Source of the DNA: an uncultured Bacteroidota bacterium
Lineage (GTDB): Bacteria > Bacteroidota > Bacteroidia > Chitinophagales > Chitinophagaceae
Direction of reading: 5' to 3'
Length of the DNA stretch: 64,000 nucleotides
NCBI GenBank assembly: GCA_903831575.1
Contig: CAIKYB010000026.1
Coordinates: 62,001 to 126,000, forward strand
Within the stretch, counting starts at the first letter, position 1. Every line of letters begins with the position of its first letter. The notes beneath the pieces were generated by a model. That model did not search any database, was not told the DNA's origin, and saw only the letters and a program-made list of their open reading frames with translations. Positions 52,704-61,898 of the stretch are shown piece after piece. Made by a program: the position numbers and the translations under genes.

Positions 52704-53660
52704 ATGCCCACTCAAAAAGATAATATTATTGTAACTGGAGGAGCGGGCTTTATTGGAAGTCATGTAGTGGAGCATCTCTTGCAACACAATTATGCCGTAA
52801 CGGTAATTGATAATTTTGATCCATTTTATGATAAAAAAATAAAGCAAAAGAATACCAGTTCTTTTATTTCTAATCCTGATGTAACGTTCCTTGAGCTGGA
52901 TATTCTTGATAAAAGTCAACTTCAAAATCAGCTATGCGGAGATTATAAAGCCATTATTCATTTAGCAGCTAAAGCGGGCGTAAGACCTTCTATTGAGAAT
53001 CCGACTTCTTATCAAGCGGTGAATGTTGCCGGGACACAAAATATGCTTGAAATTGCTAGAGTAAAGGGAATCAAACAATTTGTATTTGCATCTTCCAGCA
53101 GTGTTTATGGTGTGAATAAAAATATACCATGGCAGGAAAACGATGGGTTGTTATTTCCCATCAGTCCTTATGCAAGTACAAAGATTTCTGCGGAGTTAAT
53201 GGGTCATGTGTATAGCCACCTTTACGGAATTCGATTTTTAGCTTTACGTTTTTTTACAGTCTATGGTCCAAGACAAAGGCCGGATTTGGCGATTCATGCC
53301 TTTAGTAAAAAAATATTAAATAATCAGCCCATAAACTTTTTCGGTGACGGTAGTACGAAAAGAGATTATACTTATATAGATGATATTGTAGCAGGAGTAT
53401 ATAGCGCACTTCATTATACTTCATCTGATTACGAGGTATTTAATTTAGGTAATCACCATGCGATTTCATTGACTGAAATGGTAAATACTTTAGAAATAGT
53501 CTTTGAAAAAAAAGCCATCATCAATAAACTTCCCGAACAAATGGGGGATGTTTCCATAACTTACGCCGATATCAGCAAAGCTCAACGGTTACTTAACTAT
53601 AATCCTCAAACTCCGTTTAATGTTGGGGTTGCCAATTTTAAAACATGGCTCTTGAAATAA
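52704..53660 (+). CDS. NAD-dependent nucleotide-sugar epimerase/dehydratase
   Basis: A 318-residue extended SDR. The NAD site VTGGAGFIGSHV is at residues 10-21, the active site has Ser-Ser in FASSSSVYG and YASTK holds Tyr and Lys. The AAKAGVRPSIENP and FTVYGPRQRPDLAIHAF motifs are typical of the UDP-glucuronate 4-epimerase group. The product (for example UDP-galacturonate) is inferred. It lies 89 nt after wzc. Confidence 0.9.
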   Translation: MPTQKDNIIVTGGAGFIGSHVVEHLLQHNYAVTVIDNFDPFYDKKIKQKNTSSFISNPDVTFLELDILDKSQLQNQLCGDYKAIIHLAAKAGVRPSIENPTSYQAVNVAGTQNMLEIARVKGIKQFVFASSSSVYGVNKNIPWQENDGLLFPISPYASTKISAELMGHVYSHLYGIRFLALRFFTVYGPRQRPDLAIHAFSKKILNNQPINFFGDGSTKRDYTYIDDIVAGVYSALHYTSSDYEVFNLGNHHAISLTEMVNTLEIVFEKKAIINKLPEQMGDVSITYADISKAQRLLNYNPQTPFNVGVANFKTWLLK

Positions 53661-53698
53661 AATATTGAATATTCGTCACCATTTTTTTGATTTGAACA

Positions 53699-54817
53699 AT
53701 GGCCAAGATTAAAGTTTTACATATCATTAAGTCTCTCGGTCGGGGTGGTGCAGAGGTATTATTGCAAGAGACTTTAATGATTCATGATAAGGATCAATTT
53801 GAATTTCATTACATTTATTTTCTTCCCTGGAAGAATCAAATGGTTGCTGGCATTGCGCAAGCAGGAGGAAAGGTTAATTTATTTTCTGCTAAAAATAATA
53901 TTTTTATTTTACTGCAAACTTTAAGGGTGATCAAATACATCAGGTCAAACAAAATTGATTTGGTACATTGCCATCTTCCATGGGCAGGATTTTTGGGAAG
54001 AGTTGTTTATAAACTTATCAAAATCCCTGTTTTTTATACCGAACATAATATTCAACAACGTTACCATCGCATTACCAGAGTGTTAAATAAATTTACCTTC
54101 AACTGGCAATCGAAGGTAGTAGCGGTTTCAAATGACGTTGCCGTTTCAATAGAAAAAGCCATTCAGCCGAAAGTGTCTGTGACCACCATTTTAAATGGGG
54201 TAAATACACTGACATTTCAAAGAGACTTGAATGAAGGTATTAGCAAAAGAAAGGAAAACAATATTGATGCTGCTGCTGTTCTTGTTGGAACTGTTGCAGT
54301 TTTTAGATTTCAAAAAAGGTTGAAAGAATGGATTGATGTATTCAAGATGGCACATCAAAAATTTCCAAATATCAGAGGCTGTATTATAGGCGATGGTATT
54401 TTAAAAGAAGACATTATACAGCATGTAAAAGCTGTCGGCATGGAGCCGTATATTATTTTTCCTGGATTACAGACTCATGTAAAACCCTGGTTTTCTGCTA
54501 TGGATGTTTTTATGATGACTTCTTCATTTGAAGGCCTTCCCATTGCATTACTTGAAGCGATGAGTATGGAATGCGCAATTGTATCTACAGATGCCGGAGG
54601 AATTAAAGAAGTAATCAGAAATGGCAAAGACGGGTTTACGGAATCTGTAGAAGATTGGAAATTATTAGAAAAGCCAATGGAGTATTTGATTCAAAATCCT
54701 ATTGAGATAAAAAACTTTGGCAGCAAAGCGAGGGCAAGGGTTGAAGAGTCTTTTAGTTTGACTCATATGGTAAATCAAATTGAAGTTTTATACAAATCTG
54801 TCCCAACCAATAATTAA
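53699..54817 (+). CDS. GT4-family glycosyltransferase
   Basis: A 372-residue GT-B enzyme, probably retaining and using a UDP-sugar. The N-terminal HIIKSLGRGGAEVLLQE (8-24) and the C-terminal SSFEGLPIALLEAMSMECAIVSTDAGGIKEVIRNGKDGF contain the E-x7-E donor loop. It is the only clear glycosyltransferase between wza and the PglF-like gene other than the initiating enzyme, so the repeat unit is short or more transferases lie elsewhere. Confidence 0.92.
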   Translation: MAKIKVLHIIKSLGRGGAEVLLQETLMIHDKDQFEFHYIYFLPWKNQMVAGIAQAGGKVNLFSAKNNIFILLQTLRVIKYIRSNKIDLVHCHLPWAGFLGRVVYKLIKIPVFYTEHNIQQRYHRITRVLNKFTFNWQSKVVAVSNDVAVSIEKAIQPKVSVTTILNGVNTLTFQRDLNEGISKRKENNIDAAAVLVGTVAVFRFQKRLKEWIDVFKMAHQKFPNIRGCIIGDGILKEDIIQHVKAVGMEPYIIFPGLQTHVKPWFSAMDVFMMTSSFEGLPIALLEAMSMECAIVSTDAGGIKEVIRNGKDGFTESVEDWKLLEKPMEYLIQNPIEIKNFGSKARARVEESFSLTHMVNQIEVLYKSVPTNN

Positions 54818-54821
54818 CAAA

Positions 54822-55781
54822 ATGGAATTCTCTCAAGCACAACAAACAGATCTTCCGGAAATTATTGCCTTACTTAAAAAAAGTCTGGGAGAAAGTCTGT
54901 TGCCTAAATCAGAAGCCTATTTCATTTGGAAACATGTAAAGAATCCTTTTGGTCAATCTAAAATCCTTTTGGCGAAAGGCGGCAATCAAATCATTGGAGT
55001 TAGGGCGTTTATGCAATGGCGTTGGGTTAATGCTACTGATACAATAACAGCAGTGAGAGCTGTTGATACAGCCACTGATCCTCTGCATCAGGGAAAAGGA
55101 ATTTTTAGCCAGCTCACCAAAAAGATGGTTGAAGAATGTAAAAGTGAAGGTGTTGGATTTGTGTTTAATACTCCCAACAGTATTAGTATGCCCGGGTATT
55201 TGAAATTGGGCTGGTATGCTATTGGCAGAATGCCTTTGTATATAGGCCCAGGAAGTATGACACCGAGATTATTTTCAGAAAAGGCAATGGAGAAAATTTA
55301 TGCAGGATATTCAACTAAAGACGTTTTTCATAAGTTAAATAAAGACTGGAGTGTAAGCCCTGCGCCAATTGTGATGCATACTCCTGTTAATTATGCATAC
55401 CTTAATTGGCGGTATAATGAATGCCCGGTTGCTGATTACGGGGCCGTTATTGAGCCAGGTCAATTTGGCTTTATATTTCGCTTAAAAAAAGTAAATCGTT
55501 TTATAGAATTGCGAATTTGCGAACTCTGGACAGAAAATACCCATGCTGATAAATTAGCAAAAAAAGCCATTAAGAAATTAATAAGAGCAACTAGGCCTGT
55601 TTTGGTTTCTTGTGCCCCTTCTCCCTTGTTTGAAACCTCTAAAAAAAGAATCCTTGGATTATTTGGACCAATGAAAAAAGGGCCCGTGGTTACATTAAGA
55701 CCGCTTGCAATTGATAAACTTAATATCTTTAATGAGTTTAATAAATGGAATCCATCCATAGGGTCAATGGAATTATTTTAA
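54822..55781 (+). CDS. GNAT-like acyltransferase
   Basis: I start at ATG 54822 (MEFSQAQQTDLPEIIALLKKSLGE), 4 nt after the preceding stop; the ORF track start overlaps the glycosyltransferase. The 319-residue protein has an N-terminal GNAT fold with RAVDTATDPLHQGKGIFSQLTKKM as the acetyl-CoA loop, then FVFNTPNSISMPGYLKLGW. The C-terminal half is unlike plain GNAT and resembles long glycan-modifying relatives. It may acylate a sugar of the polysaccharide. Confidence 0.82.
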   Translation: MEFSQAQQTDLPEIIALLKKSLGESLLPKSEAYFIWKHVKNPFGQSKILLAKGGNQIIGVRAFMQWRWVNATDTITAVRAVDTATDPLHQGKGIFSQLTKKMVEECKSEGVGFVFNTPNSISMPGYLKLGWYAIGRMPLYIGPGSMTPRLFSEKAMEKIYAGYSTKDVFHKLNKDWSVSPAPIVMHTPVNYAYLNWRYNECPVADYGAVIEPGQFGFIFRLKKVNRFIELRICELWTENTHADKLAKKAIKKLIRATRPVLVSCAPSPLFETSKKRILGLFGPMKKGPVVTLRPLAIDKLNIFNEFNKWNPSIGSMELF

Positions 55782-55784
55782 TTC

Positions 55785-56939
55785 ATGGACATCATAATTG
55801 TTATAATACTGATATTGTTGCTTAACTCCTATTTGGTGAAGTACTTCACAAGTAGATACGAGTTGAGGTTTAAAAATTACTTATGGACATTGTTTGCTGT
55901 TCATTTTATTCTTACCTGTGCTTATATTTTTTATACTCTTACCTCTAGAAGTGATTCTGCGAGTTATTTTTTGAGATCATCAGAAACAACAGATTGGCAG
56001 TCCTTATATATGACAGGTACTAAATTCGTGGGTTTTCTTGCTTGGCCTTTTATTAATAAACTTGGCTTATCTTATTTTTCAATGAATATTTTGTTTTCTT
56101 TTTTCGGCTACTTGGGAGTTGTATTTTTCTACCTTATGGCTCAGGAAAATATAAAAACTAAAATAAGCTTCTTTGGCCTTAGTGTTGTAGAGCTTGTATT
56201 TCTATTTCCAAATCTACATTTTTGGACTTCTTCTTTAGGAAAGGGAAGCACTATATTTTTAGGGATAGGATTATTTACTTTCGGGTTGAGTAGATTTAAC
56301 CGAAGAATTATTCCTTTAATATTAGGCAGCTATTTGATTTTCATGATTAGGCCTCATATATTATTAGCAATAGTCTTAGCTGTTATTATTGGAATTTTTA
56401 TTACGAGTGCTGGTATTAAACCAATTGTTAAATGGTTGATTATCATTATTGCAGTTACTATATTTATAAATATTAGTGACAGTGTATTAAAATTTACAGA
56501 TGTTGATTCATTGGATATTCTATCATCTTCAACACTATCACATCGGACAGGTGAACTTGGCAGGTCGAATTCTGGAGTAGATATCCAGAATTATAATTTA
56601 TTTTTTAAAATGTTTACTTTTTGGTTTCGTCCTTTATTTATTGATGGGCTTGGCATTTTAGGGTTCATTGTTTCTTTTGAAAATGCAGTAAGTTTATTGG
56701 TGTTCTTTTTTACATTCAGGAGTTTATTTAAAAACTGGTCTGAATGGAATGGTTTTTTTAGAATCACTTTCTTTATTTTTTTATTAACATCATTTATTTT
56801 GGCACAAGTAAGTGGAAACTTAGGCATTGCAATGCGACAAAAATCCCAGTGTATTCCTTTTTTATATTTGCTATATTGCAAAGCGATCTCCATTAAAGAT
56901 TCCTTTACTCAACAAAGAAATCCTTCAAAAATCGGATAA
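55785..56939 (+). CDS. Multipass membrane protein, candidate Wzy/EpsG polymerase
   Basis: A 384-residue protein with about ten hydrophobic segments. FLFPNLHFWTSSLGKGSTIFLGIGLFTFGLSRF and YLIFMIRPHILLAI are similar to EpsG/Wzy-type polymerases (HFWTSSLGKD-like and RPH motifs). Its position inside the polysaccharide operon supports a polymerase role. It starts 3 nt after the GNAT gene stop. Confidence 0.72.
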   Translation: MDIIIVIILILLLNSYLVKYFTSRYELRFKNYLWTLFAVHFILTCAYIFYTLTSRSDSASYFLRSSETTDWQSLYMTGTKFVGFLAWPFINKLGLSYFSMNILFSFFGYLGVVFFYLMAQENIKTKISFFGLSVVELVFLFPNLHFWTSSLGKGSTIFLGIGLFTFGLSRFNRRIIPLILGSYLIFMIRPHILLAIVLAVIIGIFITSAGIKPIVKWLIIIIAVTIFINISDSVLKFTDVDSLDILSSSTLSHRTGELGRSNSGVDIQNYNLFFKMFTFWFRPLFIDGLGILGFIVSFENAVSLLVFFFTFRSLFKNWSEWNGFFRITFFIFLLTSFILAQVSGNLGIAMRQKSQCIPFLYLLYCKAISIKDSFTQQRNPSKIG

Positions 56940-56953
56940 AACAGAAGTTTTTT

Positions 56954-57943
56954 ATGCAAAATTGTGGAGTCTTTAATATATCACTTGACTTTGAGTTGCA
57001 TTGGGGCTGTTTCGAATCCAAAAGGGTATTAGATCAGACTACACAAGAATATTTCAATAATACACGAATGGTAATACCTCAAATGCTATCTCTTTTTGAG
57101 GAACATGCCATACACGTAACCTGGGCAACGGTTGGCATGTTGTTTAGTAAGAATATAAAAGACTGGGAAGCGCATATCCCTGCCGTGATACCTGATTTTT
57201 ATAACCATAAAGTGTCTGCATACGAATGGGTAAAAGAGCATGGTTTTTTTAGTGAAAAAGATCCTTTTCATTTTGCACCTGATCTAATTGAAAGAATAAA
57301 ATCAACCCCCCATCAAGAGATTGGTACACATACCTACGCGCATTATTTTTGTTTGGAAGATGGTCAGACGCTAGACCATTTTAGAGAGGATATCAGAATG
57401 GCCTGCGAAGTCTCAAGAGATTTTGGAATTGAAATAAAGTCCTTGGTTTTTCCTCGCAATCAATTCAATAAAGAGTATCTCTCTGTTTGTAATGAATTGG
57501 GAATTACTGCTGTGAGATCAAATCCAAAAATATGGTATTGGTCGCCCTCTACAGCTTCCGGTTTTTTTCGAAGATTATTTCGATCGGGCGATGCTTATTT
57601 AAAAATACAACCAATTAAAATGGTTTATTTAAAAGATATTGACACAAAACAATTTCCTCTGCAACTTCCAGCCAGCAGACTTTATAGACCTTGGTCACCA
57701 AAATATGCTTTTGCAAACAAGTTGAAAATGAATAGAATACTCAATGAGATGACACGCGCAGCAAAAAAAGGTGTGTACTATCATCTTTGGTGGCATCCTC
57801 ATAATTTGGGAAACCATCCATTAGAATGTATGGAAGAATTGAAAAGAATAATTCAACATTTTATTTTTTTAAAAAAGAAATATAATTTTCAAAGTTTAAC
57901 AATGGCCGAAACAACCAATTTACTACTGCATAATAAAAAATAA
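56954..57943 (+). CDS. Polysaccharide deacetylase (NodB-like) family protein
   Basis: A 329-residue CE4-type protein. The metal-binding Asp is in ISLDFELHWG (about 14) and the His pair in EIGTHTYAHYF; the catalytic Arg region may be VFPRNQFNKEY. There is no signal peptide, so it may act in the cytoplasm or on a lipid-linked intermediate. The C-terminal part with YHLWWHPHNLGNHP is typical of the group. N-deacetylation of an amino sugar in this locus is the likely role. Confidence 0.88.
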   Translation: MQNCGVFNISLDFELHWGCFESKRVLDQTTQEYFNNTRMVIPQMLSLFEEHAIHVTWATVGMLFSKNIKDWEAHIPAVIPDFYNHKVSAYEWVKEHGFFSEKDPFHFAPDLIERIKSTPHQEIGTHTYAHYFCLEDGQTLDHFREDIRMACEVSRDFGIEIKSLVFPRNQFNKEYLSVCNELGITAVRSNPKIWYWSPSTASGFFRRLFRSGDAYLKIQPIKMVYLKDIDTKQFPLQLPASRLYRPWSPKYAFANKLKMNRILNEMTRAAKKGVYYHLWWHPHNLGNHPLECMEELKRIIQHFIFLKKKYNFQSLTMAETTNLLLHNKK

Positions 57944-57992
57944 ATTTCGACTATCTCGCATAGTTTTTTAACAGTAACTTTATTACTTGTAT

Positions 57993-58601
57993 ATGAATCA
58001 TCTATATCGTCATTTTTTTAAAAGACTTTTTGATGTCATTATTTCTATAGTAATACTATTACTTTTCCTTCCTGTTTTATTTATTTTGCTGATTTTAATG
58101 TTTCTTACTGGTCATAGGCGCTTCTTTTTTGTTCAACACAGACCTGGGTATAAAGAAAAAGTTTTCGCACTGATAAAATTGAGAACGATGACTGAAGCCA
58201 TAGATGTTAATGGTAAATTTTTGCCCGATGAAATGCGGCTTACTTCTTTCGGGAAATTTTTAAGAAAAAGCTCTTTGGATGAAATTCCTCAATTCTGGAA
58301 TGTATTAAAAGGAGAAATGAGTACTATTGGCCCAAGGCCGCTGCTCATGGAGTACTTACCAATGTATTCAACCGAAGAAAAAAAAAGACATGCTGTAAAG
58401 CCGGGGATTACTGGCTGGGCTCAGGTAAATGGTAGAAATAGTATTTCCTGGGAGTCTAAATTTGCACTAGATCTATGGTATGTTTCTAATTTGAGTTTTT
58501 TATTAGACCTGAGAATAGTATTTCTAACGATAAAAAAAGTCATCAAAAAAGATGGAATTAATCAAAAGGGACAATCAACTGTTGAACCCTTTAAAAGATA
58601 A
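57993..58601 (+). CDS. Initiating sugar transferase (PglC-like phosphoglycosyl transferase)
   Basis: Transfers a phospho-sugar from UDP to undecaprenyl phosphate, the first lipid step. I start at ATG 57993 (MNHLYRHFFKRLFD), two codons inside the track. The 202-residue protein is the short monotopic form: one re-entrant membrane helix (about 14-38), the PGYKEKVFALIKLRTM block, SLDEIPQFWNVLKGEMSTIGPRPL with the catalytic Asp-Glu, and KPGITGWAQVNGRN. Short forms like PglC use UDP-bacillosamine-type sugars; this fits the two genes that follow. Confidence 0.93.
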   Translation: MNHLYRHFFKRLFDVIISIVILLLFLPVLFILLILMFLTGHRRFFFVQHRPGYKEKVFALIKLRTMTEAIDVNGKFLPDEMRLTSFGKFLRKSSLDEIPQFWNVLKGEMSTIGPRPLLMEYLPMYSTEEKKRHAVKPGITGWAQVNGRNSISWESKFALDLWYVSNLSFLLDLRIVFLTIKKVIKKDGINQKGQSTVEPFKR

Positions 58602-58837
58602 TTACTGAAACAGTTTTTTTAAAAACTAAATTCCAACGGTTTTTTATATATTTTCTAATATATGATGGATCATAGCGAAAAAAGGATAAGTGGTTTTACT
58701 TATTTTGATAAGGCTAACTATTTGTTAACCTAAAATTCAATAATTTAACTTAATTTTAGAAGTCATTATTCTTTCCCTTTGGATTCAAATTACATCTACA
58801 TTCAATGTAGAGAAAACATTTTTTTAATATACACGTT

Positions 58838-59965
58838 TTGGAACGAGTTTGGTTATCATCTCCTCATATGGGGACAAAAGAATTTGAGTATGTGGCTGAT
58901 GCGTTTTCGACAAATTGGGTTGCTCCATTGGGGCCAAATGTCGACGCTTTTGAGAACCAGCTTACTGAATATCTTGGTGTTACAGGTGCTGTAACATTAA
59001 GTTCAGGTACAGCAGCTATCCATTTAGCACTTAAAATCTTGGGTGTTGGTTCAGGAGATATAGTTCTTTGTCAAAGTTTTACTTTCGCTGCTTCTGCTTT
59101 TCCTATTTCTTATTGTGATGCTATTCCTGTTTTTATTGACAGTGAACAAGAAACCTGGAATATGGATCCCTTATTGTTGGAAATCGCAATCAAGGATGCT
59201 ATCGCAAAAGGAAAAAAACCTGCGGCTATTCTTCTCGTTCATCTTTATGGTATGCCTGCAAAAATGACGCCCATTTTAAGCATTGCTACTCAATACGAAA
59301 TCCCAGTTATAGAAGATGCAGCTGAAGCACTTGGAAGTTTTTATGAACATAAAGCTTGCGGTAGTTTTGGGGAAATTGGAATATTAAGTTTCAATGGGAA
59401 TAAAATAATAACAACTAGCGGAGGCGGCGCATTAGTTTCTAATAAGGAGGCGATTTTGCAAAGAGTCAGATATCTTTCTGCACAAGCAAAGGAGCCCGCA
59501 CCTTATTATCTGCATAAAGAAATCGGCTATAATTACAGAATGAGCAATATCTGCGCAGGAATTGGCAGAGGACAAATGGAAGTATTGCCAGAGAGGATCA
59601 ATAGAAGAAGAGAAATATTTGACAGTTATAAAAAAGAATTTAGTTCAATAGAAGGCATTCAATTTTTAGAAGAACCACAGGGTTCCTTTTCTAACAGATG
59701 GTTAACTACAGTTTTATTTGATCATCAAATTTTTGGAAAAAACAAGAATGAAGAAGTTAGGGTTTCTCTAGAAAAACAACATATAGAATCCCGTCCTTTA
59801 TGGAAGCCTTTGCATCAACAGCCTGTTTTTGAAGCATGCAAATCTTATCTTAATGGCGTGTCGGATGAGTTGTTTGCAAATGGACTTTGTCTGCCTAGCG
59901 GATCAAATATGACAGCTGAAATTCATAATAAAGTAATAGCGCACATAAAGAAAATAATATCTTGA
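58838..59965 (+). CDS. DegT/DnrJ/EryC1/StrS aminotransferase (PglE-like)
   Basis: A PLP enzyme of 375 residues that aminates a 4-keto sugar nucleotide. Sequence ERVWLSSPHMGTKEFEYV is the typical start. The Lys forming the Schiff base is in SFNGNKIITTSGGGALV. VTLSSGTAAIHLALK and VIEDAAEALGSFYEHK are family motifs. The start is TTG at 58838; upstream ATG codons give unrelated sequence. The stop overlaps the start of the PglF-like gene. A 236-nt gap before the gene has no detectable ORF. Confidence 0.93.
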   Translation: MERVWLSSPHMGTKEFEYVADAFSTNWVAPLGPNVDAFENQLTEYLGVTGAVTLSSGTAAIHLALKILGVGSGDIVLCQSFTFAASAFPISYCDAIPVFIDSEQETWNMDPLLLEIAIKDAIAKGKKPAAILLVHLYGMPAKMTPILSIATQYEIPVIEDAAEALGSFYEHKACGSFGEIGILSFNGNKIITTSGGGALVSNKEAILQRVRYLSAQAKEPAPYYLHKEIGYNYRMSNICAGIGRGQMEVLPERINRRREIFDSYKKEFSSIEGIQFLEEPQGSFSNRWLTTVLFDHQIFGKNKNEEVRVSLEKQHIESRPLWKPLHQQPVFEACKSYLNGVSDELFANGLCLPSGSNMTAEIHNKVIAHIKKIIS

Positions 59966-61872
59966 AACTAAGACAAAAAATAGCTATTCGTCCTTCTCAG
60001 GTTGTATTAATAGGAGATCAGATCTTGATTGCCTTAGGGTTATTGTCAGCATTATTATCTTATTATCGACTACTATCAATCACTATTTTCCCTATTCATA
60101 CCATTATTTATCGAGTGTTAATTCATGTGTGTTTAGGAATCATTTCCTGGTTTTTGTTCGGCATCAATAAAAAAGTTATTCGATTTTTTAATAGTAAGGA
60201 TTACATTAATCTTATTTTTATTGTTTTTTTAATACATCTAATTAGTTATTTCTCCAGCATTTTCTTTCCAATAAAATATCTGCTAAAACCTGAAATATTT
60301 CTGATCAGTTTTTTTATAAATTCTTTTTTTATTATTGGCAGTAGGATTTTAATAAATTATTTATATTTCTATTACAGTCATTCTAAAATAAAAGGAGAAG
60401 AAAAAAGACTATTAATTTATGGAGCCGGAGAGCTGGGTGTTTTTCTGAAAAAATCTTTAATTACTCATTATCATAATGAATATAAATTGATTGCGTTTTT
60501 GGATGATGATAAGAATAAGATTGGAAGAAACATTGGCGGAGTAAAAGTTATCAGCGCATCATCTGATCTTAAGCTTCTGATTACCAAAGAAAAAATCACA
60601 GATATTATTATCGCCAATCAAGCAATCGCTGGCATAAAAAAATCATTGTTTTTAGAGCGGGTGCTCCCTTTAAAAATAAAAGTAAAGGAATTATCTTCCA
60701 TACAAACGCTTTTTGATCAGGGTTTTAATATTAACAAATTGGAATCCATTGACATACAGGACTTGATGAATCGTGCTTCAATTCAACTGCACGATGAACA
60801 TGTTATAAATGTAGCAAGAGATAAAATTATTTTAGTTACAGGTGCGGCAGGTTCAATTGGTTCTGAAATCGTTCGTAAATTATCTGAACATAAGGCTGCA
60901 TTAATTATTTGCCTTGATTTTTCGGAAAGTGCATTATACGATTTAGAGCAAGACCTTAATAGAAAATTCCCACTCATCAATTATGAGTTTATCCTTGCGG
61001 ATATTCGAAATAAACAATTACTTGAAACTGTTTTTAATAAGTTTAGCCCTACGTTTATTTATCATGCAGCAGCGTATAAGCATGTGCCTATGATGGAAGA
61101 ATTTCCGTGGGAAGCGCTGCAAACAAATGTTTTTGGAACATTAAATCTTATAAAACTTTCTATAGCTCATGAAGTAGAAAAGTTTGTATTTATATCTTCT
61201 GATAAAGCAGTAAATCCTACAAGTATAATGGGTGCTTCCAAACGACTTGCTGAAATAATTGTTCAAGGTCATTCCTCGCCTGCGCACCATACAAGTTTTG
61301 TAGTAACGAGATTTGGTAATGTGTTGGGGTCGAATGGCTCTGTAGTGCCACTCTTTAAAAAACAGATTCAGTATGGTGGTCCTGTAACAGTGACTCATCC
61401 TGAAATGGTTCGTTTTTTTATGACAATTGCAGAGGCCTGCCAACTTGTGTTAGAGGCTTCAGTTATGGCGAAAGGAGGAGAAATTTACGTATTTGACATG
61501 GGGGAACCTGTTAAAATCGTAGATTTGGCAAGAAATATGATCAGATTAGCAGGATACATACCTGATCAAGATATAAAAGTAGAGTTCATAGGAGAAAGGC
61601 AAGGAGAAAAATTGTATGAAGAAGTTTTTTCAAAAAATGAAAAAATTAAAGAAACGCATCATGGAAAAATAATGATAAGTCAGGAGCAACAGCATACAAT
61701 GGAAGAGGTTGAAGAAATTATTATTAATTTAAAAACCTTAGAAAATTCTTACAATGCTGGTCAATATAAATTAATGATAAAAAAATTATTGCCTGAATTT
61801 AAATCAACTATCAATAATATACTCAGCTTTAATTCTAGTAATAAAATAAATGAGCATAAACTTCAAAACTAA
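59962..61872 (+). CDS. NDP-sugar 4,6-dehydratase, PglF/WbpM/CapD family
   Basis: A 636-residue membrane protein. Four hydrophobic segments (about 12-120), then a CoA-binding-like Rossmann domain (LLIYGAGELGVFLKKSL, about 150), then an SDR domain with VTGAAGSIGSEIVRKL near 291 and the catalytic SSDKAVNPTSIMGASKR at about 412-428. In this family Met replaces the usual catalytic Tyr, as here. It makes a 4-keto-6-deoxy sugar from UDP-GlcNAc. The start is TTG at 59962, overlapping the aminotransferase stop (TTGA). Confidence 0.94.
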   Translation: MKLRQKIAIRPSQVVLIGDQILIALGLLSALLSYYRLLSITIFPIHTIIYRVLIHVCLGIISWFLFGINKKVIRFFNSKDYINLIFIVFLIHLISYFSSIFFPIKYLLKPEIFLISFFINSFFIIGSRILINYLYFYYSHSKIKGEEKRLLIYGAGELGVFLKKSLITHYHNEYKLIAFLDDDKNKIGRNIGGVKVISASSDLKLLITKEKITDIIIANQAIAGIKKSLFLERVLPLKIKVKELSSIQTLFDQGFNINKLESIDIQDLMNRASIQLHDEHVINVARDKIILVTGAAGSIGSEIVRKLSEHKAALIICLDFSESALYDLEQDLNRKFPLINYEFILADIRNKQLLETVFNKFSPTFIYHAAAYKHVPMMEEFPWEALQTNVFGTLNLIKLSIAHEVEKFVFISSDKAVNPTSIMGASKRLAEIIVQGHSSPAHHTSFVVTRFGNVLGSNGSVVPLFKKQIQYGGPVTVTHPEMVRFFMTIAEACQLVLEASVMAKGGEIYVFDMGEPVKIVDLARNMIRLAGYIPDQDIKVEFIGERQGEKLYEEVFSKNEKIKETHHGKIMISQEQQHTMEEVEEIIINLKTLENSYNAGQYKLMIKKLLPEFKSTINNILSFNSSNKINEHKLQN

Positions 61873-61898
61873 TTATCTTTAATATTAATTCAATTTTT

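Noticed and set aside
58604-58620. Possible terminator after the sugar transferase
   Set aside because: The stem ACTG/CAGT is only 4 bp, too weak to list despite the T run.
58779-58994. 71-codon plus-strand ORF before the aminotransferase
   Set aside because: It overlaps the conserved aminotransferase N-terminus in a different frame.
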